Assembly: GCF_022179085.1 (NCBI RefSeq)
Contig: NZ_BPQE01000017.1
Span: forward strand, 62,001 to 126,000
Direction of reading: 5' to 3'
Origin: Methylobacterium aerolatum
Lineage (GTDB): Bacteria > Pseudomonadota > Alphaproteobacteria > Rhizobiales > Beijerinckiaceae
DNA length: 64,000 bases
Shown here: piece after piece, positions 35,340 through 44,268 of the stretch
Layout of the letters: every line of letters begins with the position of its first letter
Position numbering within the stretch: the stretch's first letter is position 1
Notes under the pieces: generated by a model
Seen by the model: only the letters and a program-made list of their open reading frames with translations
What the model was told of the DNA's origin: nothing
Database searches by the model: none
Translations under genes and position numbers: made by a program

Positions 35340-36569
35340 TCAGGCGAAGGTCTTGCGGGGGTCGAAGGCGTCGCGCACGGCCTCGCCCGCGAAGACGAGG
35401 AGGCTCAGCATCGCGGCGATGACCACGAAGCCCGTGAGCCCGAGCCACGGCGCCGTCAGGTTGTCCTTCCCCTGGGCCAGCAACTCACCGAGGGAGGGCG
35501 AGCCGGGAGGCAGGCCGAAGCCGAGGAAGTCCAGGGAGGTGAGCGTGGTGATCGAGCCGTTGAGGATGAAGGGCAGGAAGGTCAGCGTCGCCACCATGGC
35601 GTTCGGCAGCAGATGGACCCGCATGATCCGGAAGTTCGAGAGGCCGAGCGCCCGGGCGGCGCGGACGTATTCGAAGTTCCGGGCGCGCAGGAACTCCGCC
35701 CGAACGACGCTGACCAGGGCGACCCACGAGAACAGCAGCATGATCCCGAGCAGCACGAAGAAGCCGGGGGCGATGAAGGCCGAGATGATGATGATCAGGT
35801 ACAGGGTCGGGATGCCGCCCCAGACCTCGATGAAGCGCTGGAACGCGAGGTCCACCCAGCCGCCGAAATAGCCCTGCACGGCACCCGCGACGACGCCGAT
35901 GGCGGAGGAGACCGCCGCCAGGATCAGCCCGAACAGCACGGAGATGCGGAAGCCGTAGATCACCCGCGCCAGCACGTCGCGCGTGGTGTTGTCGGTGCCG
36001 AGCCAGTGCCACGGAATGTCGGCGCAGCCCTTGCCGCCCAGCCGCTCGGCCACGGGCTGGCATTGGGCGTCGGTGAGCATCCAGGTCGGCGGGGACGGGG
36101 AGGGGGTCGGCAGGTTCTCGTTGATCGTGTCGTAGGAGAAGGGGATCGGCGGCCAGATCGCCCAGCCGTTCTCCGCGATCTCCTTGCGGATCTCCGGCGA
36201 GCGGTAATCCGTGACGGCGAGGAAGCCTCCGAACTTCTCCTCGGGGTAATCGACCAGCACCGGCACCAGCCATTCGCCCTTGTAGGAGACGAGGAGCGGC
36301 CGGTCGTTGGCGATGAACTCGGCGAAGAGGCTGACGACGAAGAGAAGGGCGAAGACCGCGAAGGACCAGTAGCCCAGCCGGTTGGCCCGGAAGTTGGCGA
36401 GCCGCCGCCGGTTGAGCGGCGACAGGCCGCCGCGGATGACCGGCGCTCCCGGCGGCACCGGCTCCGGCCCCGGCGAGGGCCGCTCGTCCGGGCGCAGCGG
36501 CATCGGCTGCGCCCCGGGCAGAGGCGTGGCGACGGTGGTGCCGTGCAGTGGCGGGGAGGCCTCGTTCAT
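35340..36569 (-). CDS. yejE: ABC transporter permease, YejE type
   Basis: 409-residue inner-membrane permease of the DppC/OppC family, closest to YejE of the microcin C/peptide importer YejABEF. The N-terminal 50 residues are a Pro-rich cytosolic extension. A first transmembrane helix (YWSFAVFALLFVVSLFAEFI) follows, then the long YejE-specific periplasmic region with DYRSPEIRKEIAENGWAIWPPIPFSYDTIN and IPWHWLGTDNTTRDVLARVIYGFRIS. The core has five more helices with the EAA loop RAARALGLSNFRIMRVHLLPNAM. No yejA, yejB or ATPase gene is within this window on the same strand downstream, so the partner genes may lie elsewhere. Confidence 0.87.
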   Translation of the reverse strand: MNEASPPLHGTTVATPLPGAQPMPLRPDERPSPGPEPVPPGAPVIRGGLSPLNRRRLANFRANRLGYWSFAVFALLFVVSLFAEFIANDRPLLVSYKGEWLVPVLVDYPEEKFGGFLAVTDYRSPEIRKEIAENGWAIWPPIPFSYDTINENLPTPSPSPPTWMLTDAQCQPVAERLGGKGCADIPWHWLGTDNTTRDVLARVIYGFRISVLFGLILAAVSSAIGVVAGAVQGYFGGWVDLAFQRFIEVWGGIPTLYLIIIISAFIAPGFFVLLGIMLLFSWVALVSVVRAEFLRARNFEYVRAARALGLSNFRIMRVHLLPNAMVATLTFLPFILNGSITTLTSLDFLGFGLPPGSPSLGELLAQGKDNLTAPWLGLTGFVVIAAMLSLLVFAGEAVRDAFDPRKTFA

Positions 36570-36655
36570 ACCCTGGGACTTGCCGGGGCCGCGGTCGAAG
36601 TCAAGGGATCCCACAGGGCGAGCCCTTTGGCGGGGTCCAGGGGTAACGCCCCTGA

Positions 36656-36680
36656 GGATGCAGGGCTCGACCCTGCATCC
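36656..36680. repeat. Perfect hairpin upstream of yejE
   Basis: ggatgcaggg-ctcga-ccctgcatcc: 10-base perfect arms with a 5-base loop. It is preceded by two smaller hairpins (cagggcgagccctttgg, ggggtaacgcccc). The cluster fills the 142 bases between yejE and the DUF4112 gene and resembles compact intergenic palindromes. It could terminate transcripts of the upstream gene on the minus strand. Confidence 0.5.
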
Positions 36681-36711
36681 GCCAGAGGGGTCGCCCTCCG
36701 GACACCCGCAT

Positions 36712-37191
36712 TCACCCGGAGATGCGGGTGGCGGTGCCCTCGATCTCGGTGGGGCGGACGCTGCCGCTGCGCTCCAGCCAGCGGCGGAGCAGGCGGACAT
36801 TGCGGCGGTTCGCCTTGAAGGCGGCGTCGAAGATGTCGCCCGCCAGCGGTACCGCGCCGACGAGGCCGTCGAAGGCAACGTTGAGCGCCATGCGGCCGAT
36901 CAGCCAGCGTGGGGCTCCGAGGCGGCGCGCCTCGTAGACGATGAAGGACGAGATCACCATGCCGGCCACGTCTCCGATCACCGGCACGAGGCCGATCAGC
37001 GCGTCGAAGCCCACCCGCCGGTTGATGCCGGGGATGACGAAGGCGGTGTCCATCAGGTGCGCCAGCGTTTCGAGGCGCGCGAGGCTAGCCTCGCGGCCGA
37101 GGTCGAGGGCCGCGAAGGCCGCGTCGGCCGGACGGGGGCCGGCCTTGTGCGGGAAATCCCGCGGGGGAAAGGTCTCGAAGGTCATCGTCAT
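36712..37191 (-). CDS. DUF4112 membrane protein
   Basis: 159 residues from MTMTFETFPPRDFPH. Characteristic DUF4112 stretches are LAHLMDTAFVIPGINRRVGFDALIGLVPVIGDVAGMVISSFIVYEARRLGAP and VPLAGDIFDAAFKANRRNVRLLRRWL. Two hydrophobic segments are interrupted by glycines, suggesting a small two-helix membrane protein. Function unknown. A frame extension to 37293 overlaps the adjacent aminotransferase end and lacks similarity. The aminotransferase stop is 55 bases upstream on the same strand, so the two may form a unit. Confidence 0.82.
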   Translation of the reverse strand: MTMTFETFPPRDFPHKAGPRPADAAFAALDLGREASLARLETLAHLMDTAFVIPGINRRVGFDALIGLVPVIGDVAGMVISSFIVYEARRLGAPRWLIGRMALNVAFDGLVGAVPLAGDIFDAAFKANRRNVRLLRRWLERSGSVRPTEIEGTATRISG

Positions 37192-37246
37192 GGACGACGA
37201 TGTGGCCGCGCCCCTGGTTCCCCGCAAGGACCCCACAAACCCGGTT

Positions 37247-38401
37247 TCACGCGGCCTGCCGCGCGACCCCGGCCATCCGGTCGAGGGCCGCATCCAGGGT
37301 GCCGTCGGCCTTGGCGAAGCACAGGCGGACGAGGTGACGCATCCCTCCGTCCGGATAGAAGGCGCTCACCGGAATCGCCGCGACGCCGTGGCGGGTCACC
37401 AGCGCCTCGCAGAAGGCGACGTCGTCGGTGGCCCCGAGGGGCCGGATGTCGATGTTGAGGAACCACGTCGCCGCCGCGGGCAGCACTGTGAAGCCTCGCA
37501 CGGCCAGCCCGGCGGCCAGCCGGTCGCGGGAGCGGGCATAGCCGGCGCGCATCGCCTCGAACCACGCTTCGTCCTTGGCGAGCCCGGAGGCCACGGCCGC
37601 CTGGAGGTTCGGCGGGGTGGTGAAGGTGAGGAACTGATGCGCCTTGGCGAGGACCCGCATCAGCCGGGCCTCGGCGGTGACGAAGCCGACCTTCCAGCCG
37701 GTCAGCGAGAAAATCTTGCCCGCCGAGCCGATCTTCACCGTGCGCTCGCGCATCCCGGGGAAGGCCATCAACGGTAGGTGCCGGGCGCCGTCGAACACCA
37801 CGTGCTCCCACACCTCATCGCACAGGGCGATCACCTCGTGGCGGCAGCAGAACCGGGCGAGGAGGGCGAGGTCGTCCCGGCCGAACAGCGTCGCGCTCGG
37901 GTTGAGCGGATTGTTGAGGAGGACGAGCTTCGTCCGGTCGGAGAAGGCTTGGGCCAGCGCCGCCTCGTCCAGGCGGAAGGCGGGGGGCGCGAGGTTGACG
38001 ATCCGCGGTACGCCGCCCGCCCGCCGCACCAGCGGCAGGTAGGCATCGTACATGGGCGCGAACAGCACCACCTCGTCGCCGGGTTCGATCAGCGCCAGCA
38101 GGGCGCCGGCCAGCGCCTCCGTGGCGCCCGAGGTCACCATCACCTCCGTGTCGGGGTCGAGGGCGAGGCCCTGATGGCGGGCGTAATGCGCGGCGATCGC
38201 GTGGCGCAGCGCCGGCAGGCCCATCATCGGCGGGTACTGGTTCGGCCCGTCCACGAGCGCGCGTGCCGCAGCCTCGCGGACGTCGGCGGGGCCGGGATCG
38301 TCGGGGAAGCCCTGGCCGAGATTGATCGCGCCGTGCGCCTGCGCGAGGCGCGACATCGTCTCGAAGACGGTGGTGGGGAGGGCGTCGAAGACCGGGTTCA
38401 T
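37247..38401 (-). CDS. PLP aminotransferase, methionine/kynurenine aminotransferase (YbdL) type
   Basis: 384 residues. FETMSRLAQAHGAINLGQGFPDDPGP is the group opening of methionine/kynurenine aminotransferases, PNQYPPMMGLPALRHAIA follows, VMVTSGATEALAGALLALI binds the cofactor phosphate, and NNPLNPSA and CDEVWEHVVFDG flank the ring. The PLP lysine is K229 in GSAGKIFSLTGWKVGFV. These enzymes transaminate methionine, glutamine or aromatic amino acids; the window gives no pathway context to choose. Start MNPVFDALPTTVF at 38401; the frame reaching 38527 has no similarity in its first 42 residues. Confidence 0.9.
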   Translation of the reverse strand: MNPVFDALPTTVFETMSRLAQAHGAINLGQGFPDDPGPADVREAAARALVDGPNQYPPMMGLPALRHAIAAHYARHQGLALDPDTEVMVTSGATEALAGALLALIEPGDEVVLFAPMYDAYLPLVRRAGGVPRIVNLAPPAFRLDEAALAQAFSDRTKLVLLNNPLNPSATLFGRDDLALLARFCCRHEVIALCDEVWEHVVFDGARHLPLMAFPGMRERTVKIGSAGKIFSLTGWKVGFVTAEARLMRVLAKAHQFLTFTTPPNLQAAVASGLAKDEAWFEAMRAGYARSRDRLAAGLAVRGFTVLPAAATWFLNIDIRPLGATDDVAFCEALVTRHGVAAIPVSAFYPDGGMRHLVRLCFAKADGTLDAALDRMAGVARQAA

Positions 38402-38520
38402 GCCGGCACGCGTCGGGGGCTCACGAGCATCGGCGGCGTCTAGCACGAACGGGGAAAGCGACGGAATGTGCGGTCGCGCACAGTCCCGCGCCGCCGGCCG
38501 GGCCGAACGACTGACGATTG

Positions 38521-38548
38521 TTGACATTCATCACACGGGGAATAGGTT
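38521..38548 (+). promoter_or_regulatory. Candidate sigma-70 promoter
   Basis: ttgaca at 38521-38526 and taggtt at 38543-38548 with a 16-base spacer, upstream of the structured segment ending in a strong terminator at 38665. The -35 is a perfect match, the -10 is weaker. Confidence 0.45.
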
Positions 38549-38554
38549 CGACCC

Positions 38555-38670
38555 ATGGCCGGGACGCAGAACGCGGTTGGCGGGGCTCTGCCCCCTCGCT
38601 CCGCCCACGGCGTTCGCAGTCTCGGTCAAAGGTGAGGGCCACCGGCTGAAGAAGCCGGTGGCCCTTTCCC
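38555..38670 (+). ncRNA. Candidate small RNA between aminotransferase and small-protein gene
   Basis: About 115 bases with a promoter in front and an intrinsic terminator at the end. Internally gaacgc (38569-38574) pairs with gcgttc (38610-38615), enclosing ggggc-tct-gcccc (38582-38594). No open frame with a start signal fits. It does not match the conserved cores of SRP RNA, tmRNA or RNase P; 6S RNA cannot be excluded from sequence alone. Entirely an inference from signals and folding. Confidence 0.4.
38635..38665 (+). terminator. Strong intrinsic terminator
   Basis: agggccaccggct-gaaga-agccggtggccct: 13-base perfect stem, 5-base loop, then ttccc. It lies in an otherwise gene-free interval, so it must end a transcript not explained by neighbouring coding genes. 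Confidence 0.7.
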
Positions 38671-38727
38671 TGTCCGGCGGCTAGAGCGGCGTCCCATGCC
38701 CGGGAGACCCGGGGGAGGTCCGTTACC

Positions 38728-38883
38728 GTGACGCGCGCCGTGCTCCTCGCCGCCCTCTTCGCCGGTCTCGGCCTCGCGCTCCGGGTGGCCAATCCGCCGC
38801 TGCCGACGGATGAGGCGTTTCGCGACGTCCTGCGTTTCTACGGCGCCGAGGTCAGCAATACCCGCGAAACGTCCTCGCCCTAG
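38728..38883 (+). CDS. 51-residue membrane-anchored small protein
   Basis: GTG start with GGGGGAGG about nine bases upstream (38711-38718). The translation begins TRAVLLAALFAGLGLALRVA, a hydrophobic helix or signal anchor. A 30-residue tail with DEAFRDVLRFYGAEVSN follows, and it ends at the TAG at 38881. Good ribosome-binding site, sensible amphipathic tail and strong third-position GC support it as a real gene although it is short. Function unknown; 135 bases upstream of the RND adaptor gene. Confidence 0.5.
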   Translation: MTRAVLLAALFAGLGLALRVANPPLPTDEAFRDVLRFYGAEVSNTRETSSP

Positions 38884-39018
38884 AGGTGGCTCAATGGAAG
38901 CCTAGCTCTTTGGGCTTCGATCTTCGCCGCTGAGGGCGGCGCGGAATGAGGGACGGTCCACCGTCGTCGCGGCGTCGCTGCGGATGGGCGGAATGACCGG
39001 GATGTGCTTGAGTCTGGC

Positions 39019-40404
39019 ATGAACGAGAGTTCGCCGATCCGAACCGACACCGCTCGCGCCTACGAGCCGGGGCCCGCCCCGTCTCCGGTGCGCACACGGC
39101 GTCGCTTCCGCCCGATTCGCTGGCTGATCCTGCTGGTCGCCCTCGCGGCGGTGGGCGCCGTGGCGCATCGCTGGTACGACGCCCGCAGCCAGAAGTCCGA
39201 GCAGCAGGCGGCCGGCCCCGGCGGCGGCCGCCACGGCGGCAAGCGCGGCGGGTTCGACATGCCCCAGGCGGTGGGCATCGCCACCGTCACGACCGGCGAC
39301 ATGCCGGTGGTGCTCCAGGGCCTCGGCACCGTGACGCCCTTGGCCACGGTCACGGTGAAGTCGCAGATCAGCGGCTACCTCACCGAGATCAAGTTCCGCG
39401 AGGGCCAGATGGTCAAGGCGGGCGATCCCCTCGTGCAGATCGACTCCCGCCCCTACGAGGCGCTGCTCGCCCAGTACCAGGGGCAGCTCGCCCGGGATCA
39501 GGCGCTGCTCCAGAACTCGAAGCTCGACCTCCAGCGCTACCAGACCCTGAACCGCCAGGATTCGATTTCGAAGCAGAACGTCGACACGCAGGCGGCCCTG
39601 GTGAAGCAGAACGAGGGGACCGTCGCCGCCGACCAGGCGCTGGTCGACCAGCAGAAGCTTAACATCGCCTACACCCGCATCACCTCGCCGGTGGACGGCC
39701 GGGTCGGCCTGCGTCAGGTGGACCAGGGCAACTACATCTCCGCCGCCTCCACGGCGATCGTGGTGGTGACGCAGCTGCACCCGATCTCGGTGGTGTTCAC
39801 CCTGCCGGAGGACGACGTCGCCCGGGTCATGCGCCGGGTGCGGGCGGGGGCGAGCCTCGCGGTGAAGGCCTACGACCGGGGCGACGCCCACGAGATCGCC
39901 ACCGGCAAGCTCGACACGGTGGACAACCAGATCGACACGACCACCGGCACGGTGAAGCTCCGCGCCCTGTTCGACAACGGCGACGAGGAGTTGTTTCCGA
40001 ACCAGTTCGTCAACGCCAAGCTCACCGTCGACACGATCAGGGGCGCGACCCTGGTGCCGAACGGCGGCATCCTCCACGGCAGCCCCGGCGCCTACGTCTA
40101 CCTGATGGACGGGGACGAGAAGGTTTCGGTCCGGCCGATCAAGACCGGCGAGACGGACGGCACCAGCACGGTGGTGCTCTCGGGCCTCAACCCCGGCGAC
40201 CGGGTGGTGACGGACGGGACCGACCGGCTGAAGGACGGCGCCAAGGTGCGCGTCACGGAAGGGGCGCAGGCCGCCAACGCGGACGGCAAGGCGGCCCAGG
40301 CCGCGAGCCCCTCCGGACCCGGCTCCGAGGCGGCGGGCAAGGACGCGGCTCCCGAAGGCGCTTCGCAGCAGGGCGGGCGCAGGCGGCACCGGCAGTCGCA
40401 GTGA
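39019..40404 (+). CDS. mdtA: RND efflux periplasmic adaptor (MdtA-like membrane fusion protein)
   Basis: 461 residues bridging the RND pump and the outer-membrane channel. One N-terminal anchor helix (WLILLVALAAVGAVAHRW) is present. A Gly-rich spacer follows, then the barrel/lipoyl half GIATVTTGDMPVVLQGLGTV...VKSQISGYLTEIKFREGQMVKAGDPLVQID. A long coiled-coil hairpin spans about 160-225 (ALLAQYQGQLARDQALLQNSKLDLQRYQTL). The second lipoyl half is ITSPVDGRVGLRQVDQGNYI. A low-complexity Ala/Gly tail (about 420-461) is an addition. ATG 39019 preferred over a GTG at 39004. First gene of a four-component efflux operon interrupted by a nuclease gene. Confidence 0.92.
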   Translation: MNESSPIRTDTARAYEPGPAPSPVRTRRRFRPIRWLILLVALAAVGAVAHRWYDARSQKSEQQAAGPGGGRHGGKRGGFDMPQAVGIATVTTGDMPVVLQGLGTVTPLATVTVKSQISGYLTEIKFREGQMVKAGDPLVQIDSRPYEALLAQYQGQLARDQALLQNSKLDLQRYQTLNRQDSISKQNVDTQAALVKQNEGTVAADQALVDQQKLNIAYTRITSPVDGRVGLRQVDQGNYISAASTAIVVVTQLHPISVVFTLPEDDVARVMRRVRAGASLAVKAYDRGDAHEIATGKLDTVDNQIDTTTGTVKLRALFDNGDEELFPNQFVNAKLTVDTIRGATLVPNGGILHGSPGAYVYLMDGDEKVSVRPIKTGETDGTSTVVLSGLNPGDRVVTDGTDRLKDGAKVRVTEGAQAANADGKAAQAASPSGPGSEAAGKDAAPEGASQQGGRRRHRQSQ

Positions 40405-40440
40405 TGGGCGGGTTTGGAACGCTCCATCAGCGCTCCCCGT

Positions 40441-40527
40441 CATTGCGAGCGGCAGCGAAGCAATCCTGGGCAGCACGCCGTTCGGTGATGTCCCGCGTCC
40501 CTGGATTGCTTCGCTTCGCTCGCAATG
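40441..40527. repeat. Inverted repeat ('cattgcgagcg' family)
   Basis: Left arm cattgcgagcggcagcgaag (40441-) and right arm ggattgcttcgcttcgctcgcaatg (40503-40527), separated by about 36 bases. It sits between the adaptor and permease genes, inside the operon, and would form a long hairpin in its mRNA. Confidence 0.85.
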
Positions 40528-40558
40528 ACGAGCTGGGGCCAGCGCGGGCGCGCCACCC

Positions 40559-43500
40559 ATGAACCCCTCCCGTCTCTTCATCCTTCGCCCGGTCGCCACC
40601 ACGCTCCTGATGCTGGCGATCCTGATCGTCGGCGGGGTGTCGTACCTGAACCTGCCGGTTTCGGCCCTGCCGTCGGTCGATTACCCGACGATCCAGATCC
40701 AGACCTTCTATCCGGGCGCCTCGCCGGAGGTGATGACCTCCTCGGTCACGGCGCCGCTGGAGCGGCAGTTCGGCCAGCTCGCCAACCTCAACCAGATGAC
40801 CTCGCAATCCTCGGCGGGCGCCTCGGTCATCACCCTCCAGTTCAACCTGAACCTCCCCCTCGACATCGCCGAGCAGCAGGTCCAGGCCGCGATCAACGCG
40901 GCGGGCAACCTGCTGCCGTCCGACCTTCCGGCGCCCCCGGTCTACGCCAAGGTGAACCCCGCCGACGCGCCCGTGCTCACGCTGGCGCTCACCTCCAAGA
41001 CCCTGCCGCTGACGCAGGTGCGCGACCTGTCCGAGACGCGCCTCGCCCAGAAGATCAGCCAGGTGGCGGGCGTCGGCCTCGTCAGCATCTCCGGCGGCCA
41101 GCGCCCGGCCGTGCGGGTGCGGTTCAACTCCCGCCAGCTCGCGGCCTACGGCCTCAACATCGACGACCTGCGCACGACGATCACCAACCTGAACGTCAAC
41201 ACGCCCAAGGGCACGATCGACGGGCCGAAGCAGTCCTACGCGATCAACGCCAACGACCAGATCCGCGACCCGAAGGCCTACGACCAGGCGATCATCGCCT
41301 ACCGCAACGGCGCCCCCGTGCGCCTGTCCGACGTCGCGGACGTGGTGGACGCGCCCGAGAACACCAAGCTCGGCGCCTGGGCCGACGAGACGCCCGCCGT
41401 CATCCTCAACATCCAGCGCCAGCCGGGGGCGAACGTCATCGCCACCGTGGACAAGATCAAGCAATTGCTGCCGCAGTTGCAGGCGAGCCTGCCCCAGGCG
41501 GTGAGCGTCGTCCCGCTCACCGATCGCACCACCACCATCCGCGCCTCGGTGGAGGACGTGCAATTCGAACTCGGCCTCGCCATCGCGCTCGTCGTGCTCG
41601 TGATCTTCCTGTTCCTGCGCAGCCTCTCGGCGACGCTGATCCCGAGCCTGTCGGTGCCGCTCTCGCTGATCGGCGCCCTCTCGGTGATGGACCTCTACGG
41701 CTTCTCCCTCGACAACCTGTCCCTGATGGCGCTCACCATCGCCACGGGCTTCGTGGTGGACGACGCCATCGTAGTGATCGAGAACATCGCCCGCCACGTC
41801 GAGGACGGGGATTCACCCCTGGAGGCGGCCCTGAAGGGCTCCCGCGAGATCGGCTTCACCATCATCTCGCTCACCGTCTCGCTGATCGCGGTGCTGATCC
41901 CCTTGCTGTTCATGGGCGACGTGGTCGGCCGCCTGTTCCACGAATTCGCGATCACGCTCGCCGCCACCATCGTCATCTCGGCCGTGGTGTCGCTGACCCT
42001 GGTGCCGATGCTCTGCGCCCGGCTGCTGAAGCACGTCCCCGAGGCGGCACGCGGCGCGCGCCGGGAGGGGCCGCTGTCGCGGATGGGCCGCCGGGCCATC
42101 GAGGGCACGATCGAGGCCTACGGCCGGGCGCTGAACGTGGTGCTCGACCACCAGGGCCTGACGCTCCTCGTGACCCTCGGCACCGTGGCGCTCACCGCCT
42201 ACCTGTTCGTCGTCATTCCGAAGGGGTTCTTCCCCGTGCAAGATACGGGGGTGATCCAGGGCATCACCCAGGCCGACCAGTCGGTCTCCTACGGGGCCAT
42301 GGCCGAGCGGCAGCAGCGGCTCGCCGCGATCATCGTGAAGGACCCGGACGTGGCGAGCCTGTCCTCCTTCATCGGAGTCGACGGCCAGAACGTCACGCTG
42401 AATTCCGGCCGGATGCTCATCAACCTCAAGCCCCGGGCCGAGCGCACGGCCACGGCGAGCGAGATCATCCGGCGGATCGGCGCCGCGACCGCCTCCGAGC
42501 CGGGCATCCGGCTCTACATGCAGCCGGTCCAGGACCTGACCATCGACACCGCCGTCTCGGCGACGCAGTACCAGGTGATCCTGGAAAGCCCGAACCTCGA
42601 GGATTTCGAGACCTGGGTGCCGCGCTTCACGGCGGCGCTCGCCGCCTCTCCGGCGGTGGCCGACGTGACGAGCGACCACCAGGGCCAGGGGCTCGCCGCC
42701 TACGTCACCATCGACCGGCCGACGGCGGGCCGCTACGGCATCACGCCCGCCACCATCGACAACGCCCTCTACGACGCCTTCGGCCAGCGCATCATCTCGA
42801 CGATCTTCACCCAGTCCAACCAGTACCGGGTGATCCTCGAAGCGGACCCCGACCTGCACAGGACGCTGGAGAGCCTGAACGGCATCTACCTGCCCTCCTC
42901 CACGGCGACGAACGGGCAGGTGCCGCTGGCCTCCGTCGCCCGGGTGACGGAGAGGCGGGCGCCGCTGCTCATCTCCCACCTCGGCCAGTTCCCGGCCACC
43001 ACCGTGTCCTTCAACCTCGCCCCCGGCGCAGCCTTGGGCCAGGCGGTGGAGGCGATCGACGCCGCCAAGGCCGCGATCAACCTGCCGCCGTCGTTCCGGG
43101 TGGTGCCGCAGGGCTCGGTCTTCGCCTTCCAGTCGGCGCTGGGGAACGAGCTGTTCCTGGTGATGGCCGCCATCGTGACGGTCTACATCGTGCTCGGCGT
43201 GCTCTACGAGAGCTTCATCCACCCCATCACGATCCTCTCGACCCTGCCCTCGGCCGGGATCGGGGCGCTGCTCGGGCTGATGCTGTTCGGGCTGTCGCTG
43301 GACATCATCGCGATCATCGGCATCGTGCTGCTCATCGGCATCGTGAAGAAGAACGCGATCATGATGATCGACTTCGCGCTCCAGGCCGAGCGCGAGGACG
43401 GCATGGCGCCGCGCGAGGCGATCTTCCAGGCGTGCCTGCTCCGCTTCCGGCCGATCCTGATGACGACGCTGGCCGCCCTGTTCGCGGCGGTGCCGCTGAT

Positions 43501-43696
43501 CGTCGGCACGGGGGTGGGCTCGGAACTGCGCCAGCCGCTCGGCATCTGCATCGCGGGAGGCCTGATCGTCAGTCAAGTGCTGACCCTGTTCACCACCCCG
43601 GTCATCTACCTCGCCTTCGACCGCCTGGAGCGCCGCCTCGCCGGGCGGGGGCGGGGGCGGGGGCGTGGGCTTGAGGGTGGGGAGGTGGTGCGGTGA
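40559..43696 (+). CDS. mdtB: RND efflux permease, MdtB-like
   Basis: 1045-residue inner-membrane proton antiporter of the HAE1 RND family. It has 12 transmembrane segments with two large periplasmic loops. The N-terminus [26 protein letters not shown] is canonical. TM4 carries the proton-relay Asp pair in [16 protein letters not shown]. The porter loops include [16 protein letters not shown]. The C-terminal [26 protein letters not shown] is the TM10-11 signature. MdtB/MdtC pumps work as mixed trimers for bile salts, novobiocin and metals. The gene stop TGA overlaps a GTG start of the next gene (GTGA at 43693-43696), where a DUF559 gene intervenes before the second permease. Confidence 0.94.
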   Translation: MNPSRLFILRPVATTLLMLAILIVGGVSYLNLPVSALPSVDYPTIQIQTFYPGASPEVMTSSVTAPLERQFGQLANLNQMTSQSSAGASVITLQFNLNLPLDIAEQQVQAAINAAGNLLPSDLPAPPVYAKVNPADAPVLTLALTSKTLPLTQVRDLSETRLAQKISQVAGVGLVSISGGQRPAVRVRFNSRQLAAYGLNIDDLRTTITNLNVNTPKGTIDGPKQSYAINANDQIRDPKAYDQAIIAYRNGAPVRLSDVADVVDAPENTKLGAWADETPAVILNIQRQPGANVIATVDKIKQLLPQLQASLPQAVSVVPLTDRTTTIRASVEDVQFELGLAIALVVLVIFLFLRSLSATLIPSLSVPLSLIGALSVMDLYGFSLDNLSLMALTIATGFVVDDAIVVIENIARHVEDGDSPLEAALKGSREIGFTIISLTVSLIAVLIPLLFMGDVVGRLFHEFAITLAATIVISAVVSLTLVPMLCARLLKHVPEAARGARREGPLSRMGRRAIEGTIEAYGRALNVVLDHQGLTLLVTLGTVALTAYLFVVIPKGFFPVQDTGVIQGITQADQSVSYGAMAERQQRLAAIIVKDPDVASLSSFIGVDGQNVTLNSGRMLINLKPRAERTATASEIIRRIGAATASEPGIRLYMQPVQDLTIDTAVSATQYQVILESPNLEDFETWVPRFTAALAASPAVADVTSDHQGQGLAAYVTIDRPTAGRYGITPATIDNALYDAFGQRIISTIFTQSNQYRVILEADPDLHRTLESLNGIYLPSSTATNGQVPLASVARVTERRAPLLISHLGQFPATTVSFNLAPGAALGQAVEAIDAAKAAINLPPSFRVVPQGSVFAFQSALGNELFLVMAAIVTVYIVLGVLYESFIHPITILSTLPSAGIGALLGLMLFGLSLDIIAIIGIVLLIGIVKKNAIMMIDFALQAEREDGMAPREAIFQACLLRFRPILMTTLAALFAAVPLIVGTGVGSELRQPLGICIAGGLIVSQVLTLFTTPVIYLAFDRLERRLAGRGRGRGRGLEGGEVVR

Positions 43697-44268
43697 GGGA
43701 GCACCACGCCCTCCCTCCCCCCTCTGCGGGGGAGGGTGGCCCCCGAAGGGGGGCGGGAGAGGGGAACCCGGTTTCCGGACCTGGCTCTGCCCGTCCTGCC
43801 GGACGCCGCTTCGAGCCCGTTTCGCCACGCCTGCGCGATTTTGCAAAGGCCCAGCGCCGGGAACGGACGAAGGCGGAAGATCTGTTCTGGCAGCAGGTCC
43901 GCGCCGGGCGGTTTCACGGGTTAAAGTTCCGCCGGCAGGCCCCGATCCCGCCGTTCATCGCGGATTTCCTGTGTCCCTCCGCGCGTCTGATCGTCGAACT
44001 CGACGGTGAGCCCCATGAGACGGAGGAGCGCCGTCGGCGTGATGCCAAGCGTGATGCGTGGCTGAAGGCTCAAGGGTTCGAAGTCCTGCGCTTTCCCAAC
44101 GAGCAAGTGCTGATGAACCTCGGCGCTGTGCTCGATAGGGTCGGGAAGGCCGTCGATGCGCGGCTCGGCCGCGATCCTTCCGGCACCGTCGCTCCCCTCT
44201 CCCGACCCCTGCTGACGCAAGGGCCACCCTCCCCCGCAGAGGGGGGAGGGAAGGGAGGTCGCGTGTGA
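43693..44268 (+). CDS. DUF559 (Vsr-like fold) nuclease-domain protein inside the efflux operon
   Basis: 191 residues from the GTG overlapping the MdtB stop, with GGAGGTGG upstream. The core (about 46-150) is a DUF559 endonuclease-like domain: [51 protein letters not shown] and [13 protein letters not shown]. The acidic residues match the PD-(D/E)xK/Vsr pattern. The first 27 and last 26 residues ([36 protein letters not shown]) are translated from the inverted repeats that bound the element. Its TGA overlaps the GTG of the second permease (44265-44268). Nothing in the family explains a role in efflux; it looks like an insertion. Confidence 0.88.
   Translation: MREHHALPPPSAGEGGPRRGAGEGNPVSGPGSARPAGRRFEPVSPRLRDFAKAQRRERTKAEDLFWQQVRAGRFHGLKFRRQAPIPPFIADFLCPSARLIVELDGEPHETEERRRRDAKRDAWLKAQGFEVLRFPNEQVLMNLGAVLDRVGKAVDARLGRDPSGTVAPLSRPLLTQGPPSPAEGGGKGGRV
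43713..43765. repeat. Left inverted repeat flanking the DUF559 gene
   Basis: Bases 43713-43742 (starting ccctcccccctctgcggggg) are an exact reverse complement of 44221-44250. The similarity resumes at cgggagagggga (43754-43765), matched by 44193-44204. The arm itself contains a smaller hairpin (cccccctctgcggggg). Confidence 0.9.
44193..44250. repeat. Right inverted repeat flanking the DUF559 gene
   Basis: Partner of the arm at 43713-43765, with 30 perfect bases (44221-44250, beginning gggccaccctcccccgcaga) plus tcccctctcccg at 44193-44204. Together they enclose about 480 bases holding the nuclease domain. Confidence 0.9.

Noticed and set aside
36712-37293. Longer start for the DUF4112 gene
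   Set aside because: The extra 34 residues overlap the aminotransferase end and do not match the family.
40441-40527. CRISPR or insertion-sequence end
   Set aside because: Only one hairpin unit with no spacers and no transposase; it matches the dispersed repeats elsewhere in the window.
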